This document shows positions 52,748 through 61,143 of a stretch of DNA of 64,000 bases, piece by piece (the stretch's first letter is position 1; every line of letters begins with the position of its first letter). The DNA comes from Mageeibacillus indolicus UPII9-5. GTDB taxonomy: Bacteria; Bacillota; Clostridia; Saccharofermentanales; Fastidiosipilaceae. Under the pieces are notes generated by a model. The model did no database searches and had not been told where the DNA came from. It saw nothing but the letters and a program-made list of their open reading frames with translations. The DNA lies in the NCBI RefSeq assembly GCF_000025225.2, contig NC_013895.2, positions 1,240,001-1,304,000 of the forward strand, given 5' to 3'. The translations under genes were made by a program, and so were the position numbers.

Positions 52748-54049
52748 TTATAAATCCAATGCAGCTTCATCTAAAAGAAAGTCCTCTACACCAATATATA
52801 AAATACCATCATCATCATATCTTGGCACAATATTATTTCTAACTATAACAACCTTTTTAAAGGAATCTCCGGTTCTCCTCAAAGATTCTGTTTCTTGTAT
52901 TTGCTTTTCTTTTGTATCAACATTAAGTGCCGATTGAATATAATATCTGTTACTTCCCCTATTTATAACAAAGTCGACTTCTAAGTTCTTTCTGACAGTT
53001 TTTTTACTCTCATCTTTATAGTTGTATTCCACAACACCAACGTCTACATTTAATCCCCTCATTCGAAGTTCATTATATATTACATTCTCCATGATATGTG
53101 ATTGCTCATTCTGCCTGAAATTTAACCTTGCATTTCTAAGTCCAATATCTGAAAAATAGTATTTGTACGGAGATGATATATATTTTTTCCCTTTCACATC
53201 ATATCTTCTGGCTTTCTCAATTAAAAAAGCATCTATAAAATAATCTAGGTAAGTGCTTACTGTAAACTGAGATATCTTTATATTTTTTTCTGATATAAAA
53301 GTATTAGCTAATTTTGTCGGATTAGATAAAGAGCCAATAGATGAAGATATAATATCTAGCAAATCATCCAATATAGATGTGTCTTTTAAGATTTTATTAC
53401 GCTCTATTACATCTTTAATATAGGTACTTGTAAAAATATTCTTCAAATACTCACTCTTTTTTTCATGGCTTTTAAGCTGTACAGACATTGGCATTCCGCC
53501 ATATAGACAATACTCGTCAAAAGCCTTTCTTTTATCCCCTTCATAACATGAATAAAACTCTGCAAATGAAAATGGGTATACCCTTATTTCATCACCACGA
53601 TCTCGAAATTGCGTCAATACATCTGATGAAAGCATTTTGGAATTACTGCCTGTAATATACACATCTACATTCGGTATTTTCATTAATCCTAGTACCAAAT
53701 CGACAAATGTAATTTTTGAATAACTTCCTTCCAAATATGGATTGGGAATTTCTTCTACAAACTGAATCTCATCAATAAAAATATAGTGCTTAATTCCATT
53801 ATCTTCAATTTTACCTCTTAAAAAGCTATCCAGCTCGATTGGATTCCTGTACTTAATATTCTGTAGACTGTCAAGGGCAATCATTATCATTTGATTTTCA
53901 CTTACTCCACAGGAAAGTAGGTGCTTTTTGTATAATTCAAATAAAAGATATGATTTCCCACACCTTCTAATGCCTGTAATAATCTTTACTCTTCCATTAT
54001 CTTTTTTATCTATAAGTTGGTTTAAGTATCTTGGTCTTTGTACTTCCAT
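52748..54049 (-). CDS. AAA-family ATPase with DUF4143 C-terminal domain
   Basis: 433 residues. The N-terminal AAA_14 domain has Walker A G-I-R-R-C-G-K-S-Y-L, Walker B I-F-I-D-E-I-Q and the sensor I-T-G-S-N-S; the C-terminal DUF4143 domain has E-N-V-I-Y-N-E-L-R-M-R-G and E-V-D-F-V-I-N-R-G. The family is widespread in anaerobes, often in many copies, with unknown role. Copies of a 16-bp repeat flank it on both sides, and the upstream region holds an inverted pair, so it may be a self-regulated or mobile single-gene module. Its GC is very low. Confidence 0.85.
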   Translation of the reverse strand: MEVQRPRYLNQLIDKKDNGRVKIITGIRRCGKSYLLFELYKKHLLSCGVSENQMIMIALDSLQNIKYRNPIELDSFLRGKIEDNGIKHYIFIDEIQFVEEIPNPYLEGSYSKITFVDLVLGLMKIPNVDVYITGSNSKMLSSDVLTQFRDRGDEIRVYPFSFAEFYSCYEGDKRKAFDEYCLYGGMPMSVQLKSHEKKSEYLKNIFTSTYIKDVIERNKILKDTSILDDLLDIISSSIGSLSNPTKLANTFISEKNIKISQFTVSTYLDYFIDAFLIEKARRYDVKGKKYISSPYKYYFSDIGLRNARLNFRQNEQSHIMENVIYNELRMRGLNVDVGVVEYNYKDESKKTVRKNLEVDFVINRGSNRYYIQSALNVDTKEKQIQETESLRRTGDSFKKVVIVRNNIVPRYDDDGILYIGVEDFLLDEAALDL

Positions 54050-54073
54050 CTACACACCTCATTTAAAACTATG

Positions 54074-54090
54074 TTGTAAATACGCATTTT
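54074..54090. repeat. 16-bp repeat TTGTAAATACGCATTT, copy 2
   Basis: 25 bp before the ATPase start codon. Together with copy 3 it forms an inverted pair with centres about 80 bp apart in the presumed promoter region. Confidence 0.8.
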
Positions 54091-54154
54091 AATTAAATCC
54101 ATTTATAGTATTATAACATCCTTCAGTAAAGACTTTAATGCGCACTTTTAAAAT

Positions 54155-54170
54155 AAATGCGTATTTACAA
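54155..54170. repeat. 16-bp repeat, inverted copy 3
   Basis: AAATGCGTATTTACAA is the exact reverse complement of copies 1 and 2. With copy 1 it brackets the ATPase gene as 16-bp terminal inverted repeats about 1.46 kb apart. Confidence 0.8.
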
Positions 54171-54244
54171 CTTTTATTAAACCAGCGTTAAAATCTATCA
54201 AACTCCTCTTGTCCTGCCACCTGCTTATACTTAAGCCTATCTCT

Positions 54245-54453
54245 ATGTTAGGCATGGATCTTACAACCGCTGTTACATTTTTTTACGCCAGACTGTACGA
54301 GAACAAGCTATCCCATTTGAAATCAAACGTGATGTCTTTAACGCTGAAACCATTGCTGCATTAGTAGAGTATAGTGAAATGAAAGCAAATCCTGAAAAAT
54401 ATAAACGCTATTCTTCTTTTTCTGATGCAATGTCCGAGGTGTTAAATGCTTGA
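54245..54453 (+). pseudogene. RelB/DinJ-type antitoxin, frameshifted
   Basis: M-D-L-T-T-A-V-T-F-F starts in one frame; after a run of seven Ts the protein resumes in the next as R-Q-T-V-R-E-Q-A-I-P-F-E-I and F-N-A-E-T-I-A-A-L. One more T would restore a normal DinJ ribbon-helix-helix antitoxin of about 69 residues. It lies on the opposite strand to the neighbouring genes. Confidence 0.75.
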
Positions 54454-54562
54454 AGTAGTGCTATCCAATCGGTTTAAAAAAGACTTAAAACTGGCACAAA
54501 AACAAGGCTTTGACTTGAATCTTCTAAATGAAGTTGTTGATATCCTTCTTAGACATCAGTAG
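54446..54562 (+). pseudogene. YafQ-type toxin, truncated
   Basis: 38 codons, M-L-E-V-V-L-S-N-R-F-K-K-D-L-K-L-A-Q-K-Q, the start of a YafQ/RelE mRNA interferase (normally about 90 residues). The first codons overlap the antitoxin end, as usual for dinJ-yafQ. It ends at the junction with the EndoU immunity gene; the catalytic half is lost. Confidence 0.75.
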
Positions 54563-54737
54563 CCTCAAGAAAATCCTCGGCGCACTCTATACAAAAATCT
54601 ACGTGATATCTCTTAGCCTCTTCAGGAAATTTTGCCATCAAGCTTTTATAACATTCAACTATTTCTCTGCCATAATCATATTCATCATGCGTTTCATTGC
54701 GCTTTTTAATTACCTCTTTAAATCTTTGTACATCCAT
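54549..54737 (-). CDS. Probable immunity protein for the EndoU toxin tip
   Basis: 62 residues (M-D-V-Q-R-F-K-E-V-I-K-K-R-N-E-T ... Y-H-V-D-F-C-I-E-C-A-E-D-F-L), acidic and helical. Its ATG overlaps the toxin stop as TAATG. The pair order toxin-immunity and the coupling support an immunity role. The 3' end overlaps the truncated yafQ fragment on the other strand. Confidence 0.6.
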   Translation of the reverse strand: MDVQRFKEVIKKRNETHDEYDYGREIVECYKSLMAKFPEEAKRYHVDFCIECAEDFLEATDV

Positions 54738-55108
54738 TATTTATTACCTCTTTTCTTGAACTGTTGATTTGAATCAGGAAATAATGTGCCGATTTGACCG
54801 TGTGTTCGTATAACTCCCACACGCACTCCTTTCCAATTACCAAATACAATAACCCTATCTCTCATATGTTTGTTTCCTTTTAAGTTAGCAACATGTTCTC
54901 CTGCATGCTTAATGTCCTTGGTAGTCCAACTAGCCGGAAACCACGCTGGATTAACACCATCTTGTTTTGCACGTTTCTTATGATCCGGCACATATCCAAC
55001 CCTCACCCCATTAGGATATGTTTTCACGATATGATACTCAATGTCGTATTTATTCAGTTCTTTAAGACCTGTCTGACCATGACCGCCGGACTTTATTTTG
55101 TCTTGTAG
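54737..55108 (-). pseudogene. Orphan C-terminal EndoU-type RNase toxin domain
   Basis: About 124 codons without a start codon at the domain edge: I-E-Y-H-I-V-K-T-Y-P-N-G-V-R-V-G-Y-V-P-D then H-K, W-F-P-A-S-W-T, D-I-K-H-A-G-E-H-V-A and V-R-V-G-V-I-R-T-H-G-Q-I-G-T-L-F-P. This is the bacterial EndoU tip found at the ends of CdiA, Rhs and MuF toxins, which cuts RNA. An in-frame TAA at 55109 marks the break from its carrier protein. Expression from ATG 55027 would give a 96-residue piece lacking the first catalytic strand. Confidence 0.65.
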
Positions 55109-55251
55109 TTACTTAGCAGGCTTGATAAAATGTTCATTACTTAGATGGGTGTTTTATAACGCCTACATAAAACGCTTTTGAATTGCTCCAACAATTCAGG
55201 AGCGTTTTAATTTACTGGTTCATTCACGTTTACTCCCCCTTTTATGCCGAT

Positions 55252-55740
55252 TCATGCAACCGATGCTATTGGATCAATCTTTTTTATAAATTCCTCTTCA
55301 TGACTAAATAATTTAAATCCGAATTTTTTCTTACGACTTGCAATATTTGCGCTTGCATTGCGCGCAGCTTCAAAACTTACACCACAAAATGCCACAATCT
55401 CATTAGGTGATTCTATACCCTTCAACATAAGATAAGCAGTTGGACACATAAAATGCCGTGCAAAATAATCAGCTAAATCATCTTTAGAATCATCTTCATC
55501 TTCGCAAATATAATGCCCAATTTCATGAAAAATAGAAAGACGGATTGCGCCTTCTGATTCAAACATGTCATTGTAATAAATTGTTGGCGGGTTTTCTTTA
55601 GACTCTTTCACAAAAAATGCGTGCGTTGTATCTTGTATATAGTTTTCTATAAAAATATTTCATTTATTTTCTTCGTAAATTCTGTTTATAATTCTCGCTA
55701 ATTCAGCAGGATTTTTGATATTCCCATTTTGGAAAATATC
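55252..55740 (-). pseudogene. ImmA/IrrE-family metallopeptidase remnant
   Basis: The catalytic part is intact, with H-E-I-G-H-Y-I (zinc HExxH) and D-Y-F-A-R-H-F-M-C-P downstream, ending at 55252. Upstream the same frame continues through N-I-F-I-E-N-Y-I-Q but a TGA after N-R-I-Y-E-E-N-K interrupts it, and no good start codon with ribosome site exists (GTG 55611 is the best). ImmA-type proteases cut repressors of mobile elements; no partner repressor is visible. Confidence 0.6.
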
Positions 55741-55788
55741 TTATTTGGCGTCAACTTAAATACCATATTTTGAATACAAATAAGAAAT

Positions 55789-56082
55789 TTAGGCATCTTG
55801 TATTGTGGTGCAGCCAAAATTAACGCTGCAATTTTTTTGGGGTTGCCTAAAATATAACTCCAGTCCTAATACTGCACCTAGACTTAAACCACAAATAATC
55901 AAAGGGCTGCTTTCCTCATTTATTTTAATCTCAAGTTGATTTGCTAAAGAACTAAAACTCTGATTTTCGATGTTGTTTGGAATTACATCAATACAATTTA
56001 CATCTCTACAATTAAGTAATTGTATCGTTTCGCCCCACGATATTTTATTCTGACCAAGTCCGTGTAAAAATAATATTTTCAT
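55789..56082 (-). pseudogene. Alpha/beta hydrolase, truncated after the nucleophile
   Basis: 97 residues from ATG 56082: I-L-F-L-H-G-L-G-Q (oxyanion loop) and C-G-L-S-L-G-A (nucleophile elbow, Ser). Family members are about 230-280 residues, so the second half with the Asp and His of the triad is missing; the frame ends just before the ImmA/IrrE remnant. Confidence 0.65.
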
Positions 56083-56309
56083 ATTAATCAAGCCTCTTCA
56101 TGTTGATATTATTTATAATATACCAAGAATACTCTGTCTTTAAATTAGAATTTATCAAACTCAAAACCGGTATTTTTACCATCTCTTTATGTGTTGCGAT
56201 GATTTCTTGTTTATCTTTAACCAGCATATTTGCGCCTTTAATAAACAGCGTTTGAATCTCAGTTCTGGTAATCTCTGCACCCTAATACCAACGATTTCAA
56301 GACACAAAA

Positions 56310-56346
56310 AAAGACGACACCGGATTGTATCCGTTATGTCGTCATT
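56310..56346 (-). terminator. Terminator of tRNA-Arg
   Basis: GACGACA...TGTCGTC with inner GGAT/ATCC forms a long stem, followed by TTTTTTT on the minus strand, a few bp after the tRNA. Confidence 0.85.
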
Positions 56347-56349
56347 TTA

Positions 56350-56426
56350 TGGCGTCCCCGAGAGGATTTGAACCTCCGACCTACCGCTTAGGAGGCGGTC
56401 GCTCTATCCAGCTGAGCTACGAGAAC
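56350..56426 (-). tRNA. tRNA-Arg (anticodon CCT)
   Basis: 77 nt including encoded CCA. Acceptor stem GTTCTCG/CGGGGAC (with G-T pairs), D arm GCTC-AGCTGGATA-GAGC, anticodon stem ACCGC/GCGGT around CTCCTAA, T arm GAGGTTCAAATCCTC. Anticodon CCT reads AGG. Its 3' end faces the immunity-gene region, the usual orientation for integration, but no duplicated end is visible. Confidence 0.97.
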
Positions 56427-56539
56427 AAAATTAAATTTCATCGGCCATCACCGCTGCAACGGCGCAAGAAACTTTTTATATTATAAAACACTTGAAGAGA
56501 ATTGGCAAAATCCGGTCATATTTGATTAGCAAATTGATA

Positions 56540-57160
56540 TCAGTGCTCACTGTCATCTTTGGTGTATTTGGCAAAAATTCTTTCGGCAAAAAGCGACAGC
56601 AGCCATGCCGTCAGCACCGGCGAAACCAGCGTCGTAAAATAATATTTCGCGCCAAGTTTAAAGATTTCCACAACCAGCAACACCATCACAATGGTGGAGG
56701 GCAAGGAAGCCAGCGCCAGTTTGAAGCCTAAAACATGCGCTTCTTTTAAGGTTCGCCGGAACCTCGCCAATATAACGACCGACCAAACGCACCAGCCGAA
56801 CGGGATAACTAACAATATTTTCGCGGCTGTGTAAATTATAATTGCCGTTTTATCACCGCCATGTGCCAGAGCGCCCGCCAAACTGACCGCATAATACAGC
56901 CAGTAAGCGGCAACGCCCCAGATCAAGCCGGCCGGGAGTAGTATCCGCCAATTTTGCCGACAACTCTGCCAAAAACGCGCATAAGCATGACCTTCTTTCA
57001 GACGTAACGAGTGGTAGACAGCATCATACAAAGCAGCCGAAGTAAGAGCCATAGTGAATAACGGTGCTGATGTAAAAAGCCATAATATGCTCAGGCCAAA
57101 CACATCAGCCACCATACCTACCCGACGGAAAAGTGCGTTATCCGGATCGAAAAGTCGCAT
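56540..57160 (-). CDS. DUF624 (YesL-like) membrane protein
   Basis: 206 residues with five or six membrane helices. The N-terminus M-R-L-F-D-P-D-N-A-L-F and the segment L-T-S-A-A-L-Y-D-A-V-Y are DUF624 marks. Such proteins are found beside CUT1 sugar ABC transporters and sugar-degradation genes; their role is unknown. It starts one base after the ROK gene stop, so the two are one operon. Confidence 0.85.
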   Translation of the reverse strand: MRLFDPDNALFRRVGMVADVFGLSILWLFTSAPLFTMALTSAALYDAVYHSLRLKEGHAYARFWQSCRQNWRILLPAGLIWGVAAYWLYYAVSLAGALAHGGDKTAIIIYTAAKILLVIPFGWCVWSVVILARFRRTLKEAHVLGFKLALASLPSTIVMVLLVVEIFKLGAKYYFTTLVSPVLTAWLLSLFAERIFAKYTKDDSEH

Positions 57161-57161
57161 A

Positions 57162-58538
57162 TCATTTCAGCTCTGGCAATGAGGCAGCCGCGACCGATTG
57201 CCCCACTCGACGGAATTTTTCATCAGGCAAAGTAAGTTTAATAACCGCGGCCAAATCGGAGTACTCGTCAGCAAGGACACGTTTAGCCTCAGCCATGATG
57301 ATATCGCCGCCTTTGCCGGACATCACCCTTCCCAGAAGCAAGACATATTCAAACTTATAGAAATCATAATAAAAAGCTAATGCATGCCCGAGGTACGTGC
57401 CGATCGATCTATATATGGCCGCTGCTCTTTCATCATCGGCCAGCATCAATCCCTGCACTACCTTGAGTTTTTCCGCCGGCGAAAGCTCAGGATCTAATTC
57501 GATTCCTGCTTGGGGAGCCAACTTAATGACGGCATCTTGAGAAAAGTACTTACATCCGACACCAATGTCCCCAGACCATTCGTCCTCTTCCGCCTCCGGA
57601 TTGGCGTCCAAAGGCATGAACGCCAGTTCATTCAGCCAGCCGGTTACTTTGCCGTCTTTATCGACGAAACCGACCGCTTCACTCGTTCCCATGGCAATTC
57701 CAAGGATATTGTCCGCATCTAGGCTCATCGCCCCAGCCAAAGCGGTAACATCACCGTCATTGCAAACGACAACTGGAACATCCCCGATTTCTTTGGCCGC
57801 TCTAATATAAATATCCTTAACCTTTTTTTCAAAGTCACTCGGACTTACTTTTAGGAACAATGAGGCGTTCATCGTACGATTATTTATATAAACGCCCGCC
57901 GAAGAAATACCGATAGCGTCTACCCGCGGCATTTTAGCAGCCGCCGTCTTCATTGCGGTAACGATTTCATTGAAATGGTATTCCGGATCCGCAGTTATCT
58001 TTGGGAACCAGACAACTTCTTCACTATACACCGGTTTCCCGTCGATGACGGCGGAAACTTTACGATCACTGCCGCCAGCGTCAAATCCGATCCGGCAACC
58101 ATCTAAATGCCGACCCAGAGCTTCTGATTTTGAATATTCCGGCGGAATTTTATCGCAAACTACCACTTCAAATTCATGTTCATAGACTCCGGACATAAAC
58201 TTATAATCAAAGGCGCGCTTACCGTTCGCCGCAAAAATTTTGGCCAACTCGGCACAGATACTCCGGTTGCCGGCTAAATAAATGCGGAAACCGCCTTTAA
58301 GCCATAAAATTGCCTTGATCATGCGCTCCAAGAAGTATATGTCCGCCTTGGCCATAGCCGCGGTACCGTGAATAAACGTATGCCAAGCAGCAATTTGCTT
58401 GTCGGCTCGCTCCACAGCCACCGCAAACGGTTCATGAGCCGTCTTTAAGAAAGCCTCATTGAATTTGTTTAGCGGTATAAAATTTTTATCTAGCTGCGGT
58501 TTATTCTTAATTTCGACTTGAATGCCCCAACGTTCCAT
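57162..58538 (-). CDS. ROK-family protein, probable sugar kinase
   Basis: 458 residues from ATG 58538 (GGTGAGG upstream). An unusual N-terminal part (1-150) precedes the ROK/actin-like ATPase fold: R-I-G-F-D-A-G-G-S-D-R-K-V-S-A (phosphate 1), D-A-I-G-I-S-S-A-G, V-V-V-C-N-D-G-D-V-T-A-L-A-G (catalytic Asp) and I-L-G-I-A-M-G-T-S-E-A-V-G. The usual zinc cysteines of ROK kinases are not evident. Divergent from the AGE epimerase gene, it plausibly phosphorylates the epimerised amino sugar or hexose. Confidence 0.75.
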   Translation of the reverse strand: MERWGIQVEIKNKPQLDKNFIPLNKFNEAFLKTAHEPFAVAVERADKQIAAWHTFIHGTAAMAKADIYFLERMIKAILWLKGGFRIYLAGNRSICAELAKIFAANGKRAFDYKFMSGVYEHEFEVVVCDKIPPEYSKSEALGRHLDGCRIGFDAGGSDRKVSAVIDGKPVYSEEVVWFPKITADPEYHFNEIVTAMKTAAAKMPRVDAIGISSAGVYINNRTMNASLFLKVSPSDFEKKVKDIYIRAAKEIGDVPVVVCNDGDVTALAGAMSLDADNILGIAMGTSEAVGFVDKDGKVTGWLNELAFMPLDANPEAEEDEWSGDIGVGCKYFSQDAVIKLAPQAGIELDPELSPAEKLKVVQGLMLADDERAAAIYRSIGTYLGHALAFYYDFYKFEYVLLLGRVMSGKGGDIIMAEAKRVLADEYSDLAAVIKLTLPDEKFRRVGQSVAAASLPELK

Positions 58539-58687
58539 ACTGCACCTCACCTAGTTTTTTTTAATCTTAACATGTTCCATTACAATATTTCTACCCAAAT
58601 CGTCGTCGATTGAAAATTATTTTCAGCGATGTTATTATCAAACCGTCCGCCGGCAGTTGCCGAGTAAATTTCAGGTGAGGTATTAAA

Positions 58688-59902
58688 ATGAATACAGAAG
58701 AATTGATGCAATACCAACAGTGGGCTAAAGCGGAACTGATGCACTGTTCCGAATTTTGGCTAAAACACGGTATCGACCGTGAACACGGCGGGGTATATAC
58801 CTGTCTCGACCGCGCCGGCAAGATTTATTCTACTGATAAAAGTGTCTGGATGCAGGGACGTTGTGCTTGGACTTATGCCTATCTCTGCCACATTTACGGC
58901 GTAAAGCAGAAATGGCTCGAAGCATCGCGCTCCTGCCTCGATTTTATGGAAAAATATTGTATCAATCGCGCCGCCGGCAACCGCATGTATTTTACGGTAA
59001 CTGCGGACGGAAAACCCTTGCGTCAACGGCGTTACTGCTTCTCGGAAGGTTTTTATTGCATCGCCAATGCTGAATATTTCGGATTGACCGGAGAAAAGGC
59101 TTGCCTGGAACGAGCGCGTGCCGCCTATGAGCTGATTTATGAACTTAACAATGGACTTATCAAAGATCCAACCGGTTTCGGCCCGAAAACCGATCCTGCA
59201 ACACGCAGCGGCCGTTCACTCGCTGATCCGATGATTTATCTCAACATAACTGCGGTGCTACAACGCGTCGACCACGATTCAACTTATCAGGAAATTTATC
59301 GTCGCCGAGCCGCCGAATGCACTGACTCCATCGTGAAATATCACTATAAGCCTGAACTGAAATGCACCCTGGAAACCGTGGGGTTGAACGGCGAATTCAT
59401 GCGTGATGTCACTGTAGGACGCATCGTCAACCCCGGCCACGATATTGAGTGTAGCTGGTTCATGCTGGAGGAAGCCAATCGACGTCATGATATGGAGTTA
59501 CACAACATCGCCGCCAATATTTTTAACAATGCCATCGAAGCCGGCTGGGACAAAGAATACGACGGTTTGTTGTATTTTATCGACTGTTTAGGCTGCCCAC
59601 CGGAAGCTTACGAACACGATATGAAACTCTGGTGGCCGCATAACGAAATTATGATTGCTTCTATGATGTTGTACCGTGATACCGAAGATGAAAAATATTT
59701 AGATTGGTTTAAACGAACAGTAAAATATTGCCGCGATCACTTTTCCGATCCGACCTATGGCGAATGGTACGGCTATCTGCGGCGCGACGGTAAGCCAACG
59801 GAACCGCCCTGCAAAGGTAGCACGTTCAAAGGCCCCTTCCACGTCATGCGCAGCTTAATTATGACAGATAAAATAATTGATCAAATTTTGGCAAAGAAAT
59901 AG
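58688..59902 (+). CDS. N-acylglucosamine 2-epimerase family protein
   Basis: 404 residues forming the (alpha/alpha)6 barrel of AGE/RenBP and cellobiose 2-epimerase. The His residues of the active site appear in N-P-G-H-D-I-E, W-W-P-H-N-E and F-K-G-P-F-H-V-M-R. R-C-A-W-T-Y-A-Y-L and W-M-Q-G-R are also conserved. It inverts C2 of a sugar, for example GlcNAc/ManNAc or Glc/Man in a disaccharide. With RpiR, ROK, DUF624 and a CUT1 importer alongside, sialic acid or ManNAc use is plausible but no aldolase (NanA) is in view. Confidence 0.88.
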   Translation: MNTEELMQYQQWAKAELMHCSEFWLKHGIDREHGGVYTCLDRAGKIYSTDKSVWMQGRCAWTYAYLCHIYGVKQKWLEASRSCLDFMEKYCINRAAGNRMYFTVTADGKPLRQRRYCFSEGFYCIANAEYFGLTGEKACLERARAAYELIYELNNGLIKDPTGFGPKTDPATRSGRSLADPMIYLNITAVLQRVDHDSTYQEIYRRRAAECTDSIVKYHYKPELKCTLETVGLNGEFMRDVTVGRIVNPGHDIECSWFMLEEANRRHDMELHNIAANIFNNAIEAGWDKEYDGLLYFIDCLGCPPEAYEHDMKLWWPHNEIMIASMMLYRDTEDEKYLDWFKRTVKYCRDHFSDPTYGEWYGYLRRDGKPTEPPCKGSTFKGPFHVMRSLIMTDKIIDQILAKK

Positions 59903-59969
59903 TCGAAAAACGAATTAAGAAATAAATCGCTTACATCCGGGAAGTATAAGTATATAAGTAATCATTGAT

Positions 59970-59999
59970 CGGCAAAGGGCGACAGGATCGCCCTTCCTC
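59970..59999 (+). terminator. Hairpin after the AGE epimerase gene
   Basis: AAGGGCGA and TCGCCCTT pair around CAGGA, with outer TCGGC/GCCGA. No T-run, so termination is uncertain. Confidence 0.5.
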
Positions 60000-60056
60000 G
60001 CCGATATTCTTAAAACTATATTTACATCGCTTTGTATCGTCTTATAAGGAGAATCC

Positions 60057-60980
60057 ATGCTTGACAAAAATGCCACTGAAATCGGTCAAAGCAACGCCTG
60101 CACCGGTCGATCCATTGAAGCTAAAACCGAAAACAATAATGTTTTCAGTAAAATTATTCACCACTACTACCAACTCACGGCCGCCGAAAAAAAAGTGGCC
60201 GATTTTGTTATCAGTCAGCAGCTTAATACTCAGTTTATGTCAATATCCGAGTTGGCCGCCGCCAGTGAAGTAGCCGAAGCTACCGTCTCCCGGTTTTGCC
60301 GGCAAATCGGGTATAAAAGCTATAATGCTTTCAAACTGGCCATTGCCAATGCGGGCAGCCTTCCCTCCCGTCCCTATCCTCTGGCGGATGAAATTTTTCC
60401 CAAAGATGACCTCGAATTAATTGGAAACAAACTTCTGAAAGTTAATGAAACGGCTTTACAACAGACACTAAACCTCATTGATTTCAACGCCGTAACTGCA
60501 GCAGCGGATATTCTTTGCCGTTCTGAAAAGATTTTGTGCATGGGGCAAGGCGGCTCAATGATTATGGCGCAAGAGGCGGCTCATCTGTTCACCACTGCCC
60601 TGCCTGGATACTTTGCGATCGCTGACTCACATTTGCAGGCCATTGTCGCCACCCAACTGACTGCCAAAGACGCCGTTTTATATTTTTCTTATTCTGGCGC
60701 GACCCGTGACTTACTTGAAGTGCAGCCGATAGTACACAAATCTGCCGCTAAATTCATCCTAGTCACCCGATTTCCCTGCTCCCCCGGAGGAAAAGCGGCC
60801 GATGTTGTCCTGCAATGTGGCTCCAACGAAAATCCCTTGCAACTCGGCTCAATCGCTGCACGCATTGCGCAGCTTTTTGTCTTAGACATATTGTTTACAG
60901 AAGTTTGTCGCCGCGACGAAGAAAGCTGCCGCGTCCATCGCAAAAATATTGCCGATGCTTTAGCGGACAAACATGCCTGA
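60057..60980 (+). CDS. RpiR/MurR-family transcriptional regulator (HTH-SIS)
   Basis: 307 residues. After a 30-residue tail, the HTH_6 domain (about 35-105) has L-T-A-A-E-K-K-V-A-D-F-V and E-A-T-V-S-R-F-C-R-Q-I-G-Y; the SIS domain (about 130-280) binds a phosphosugar, with G-Q-G-G-S-M and F-S-Y-S-G-A-T-R-D. It should control the ABC importer directly downstream in response to a sugar phosphate. AAGGAGA precedes the ATG. Confidence 0.92.
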   Translation: MLDKNATEIGQSNACTGRSIEAKTENNNVFSKIIHHYYQLTAAEKKVADFVISQQLNTQFMSISELAAASEVAEATVSRFCRQIGYKSYNAFKLAIANAGSLPSRPYPLADEIFPKDDLELIGNKLLKVNETALQQTLNLIDFNAVTAAADILCRSEKILCMGQGGSMIMAQEAAHLFTTALPGYFAIADSHLQAIVATQLTAKDAVLYFSYSGATRDLLEVQPIVHKSAAKFILVTRFPCSPGGKAADVVLQCGSNENPLQLGSIAARIAQLFVLDILFTEVCRRDEESCRVHRKNIADALADKHA

Positions 60981-60984
60981 AACG

Positions 60985-61040
60985 ATTTTGAAAATTTTTA
61001 CCATTTAGCAAGAAATCGTAAAAATTTTTTCCATTTTTTG
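60985..61040 (+). promoter_or_regulatory. Candidate RpiR operator repeats
   Basis: Two similar A/T motifs, TGAAAATTTTTACCATTT and GTAAAAATTTTTTCCATTTT, lie in direct orientation with starts about 32 bp apart just before the promoter. They fit the place and symmetry of RpiR-type binding but are AT-rich, so chance is possible. Confidence 0.35.
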
Positions 61041-61069
61041 TTGACAAAGACGAAACACTCTTATACAAT
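61041..61069 (+). promoter_or_regulatory. Sigma-A promoter of the sugar ABC importer
   Basis: TTGACA (61041-61046), 17-bp spacer and TACAAT (61064-61069), about 70 bp before the binding-protein start. Confidence 0.8.
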
Positions 61070-61143
61070 TTAACCATAAAGCGTGCTATATGTGCGCATT
61101 GTTTACGACAAAATCAATAAACAATTAACGGGAGGATTGCAAG

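Noticed and set aside
52708-54170. CRISPR array suggested by three copies of a 16-bp repeat
   Set aside because: Copies are widely and unevenly spaced, one is inverted, and no cas genes exist in the window.
56350-56426. tRNA-Arg as an attachment site for the immunity island
   Set aside because: Orientation is right but I found no matching direct repeat on the nrdD side and no integrase.
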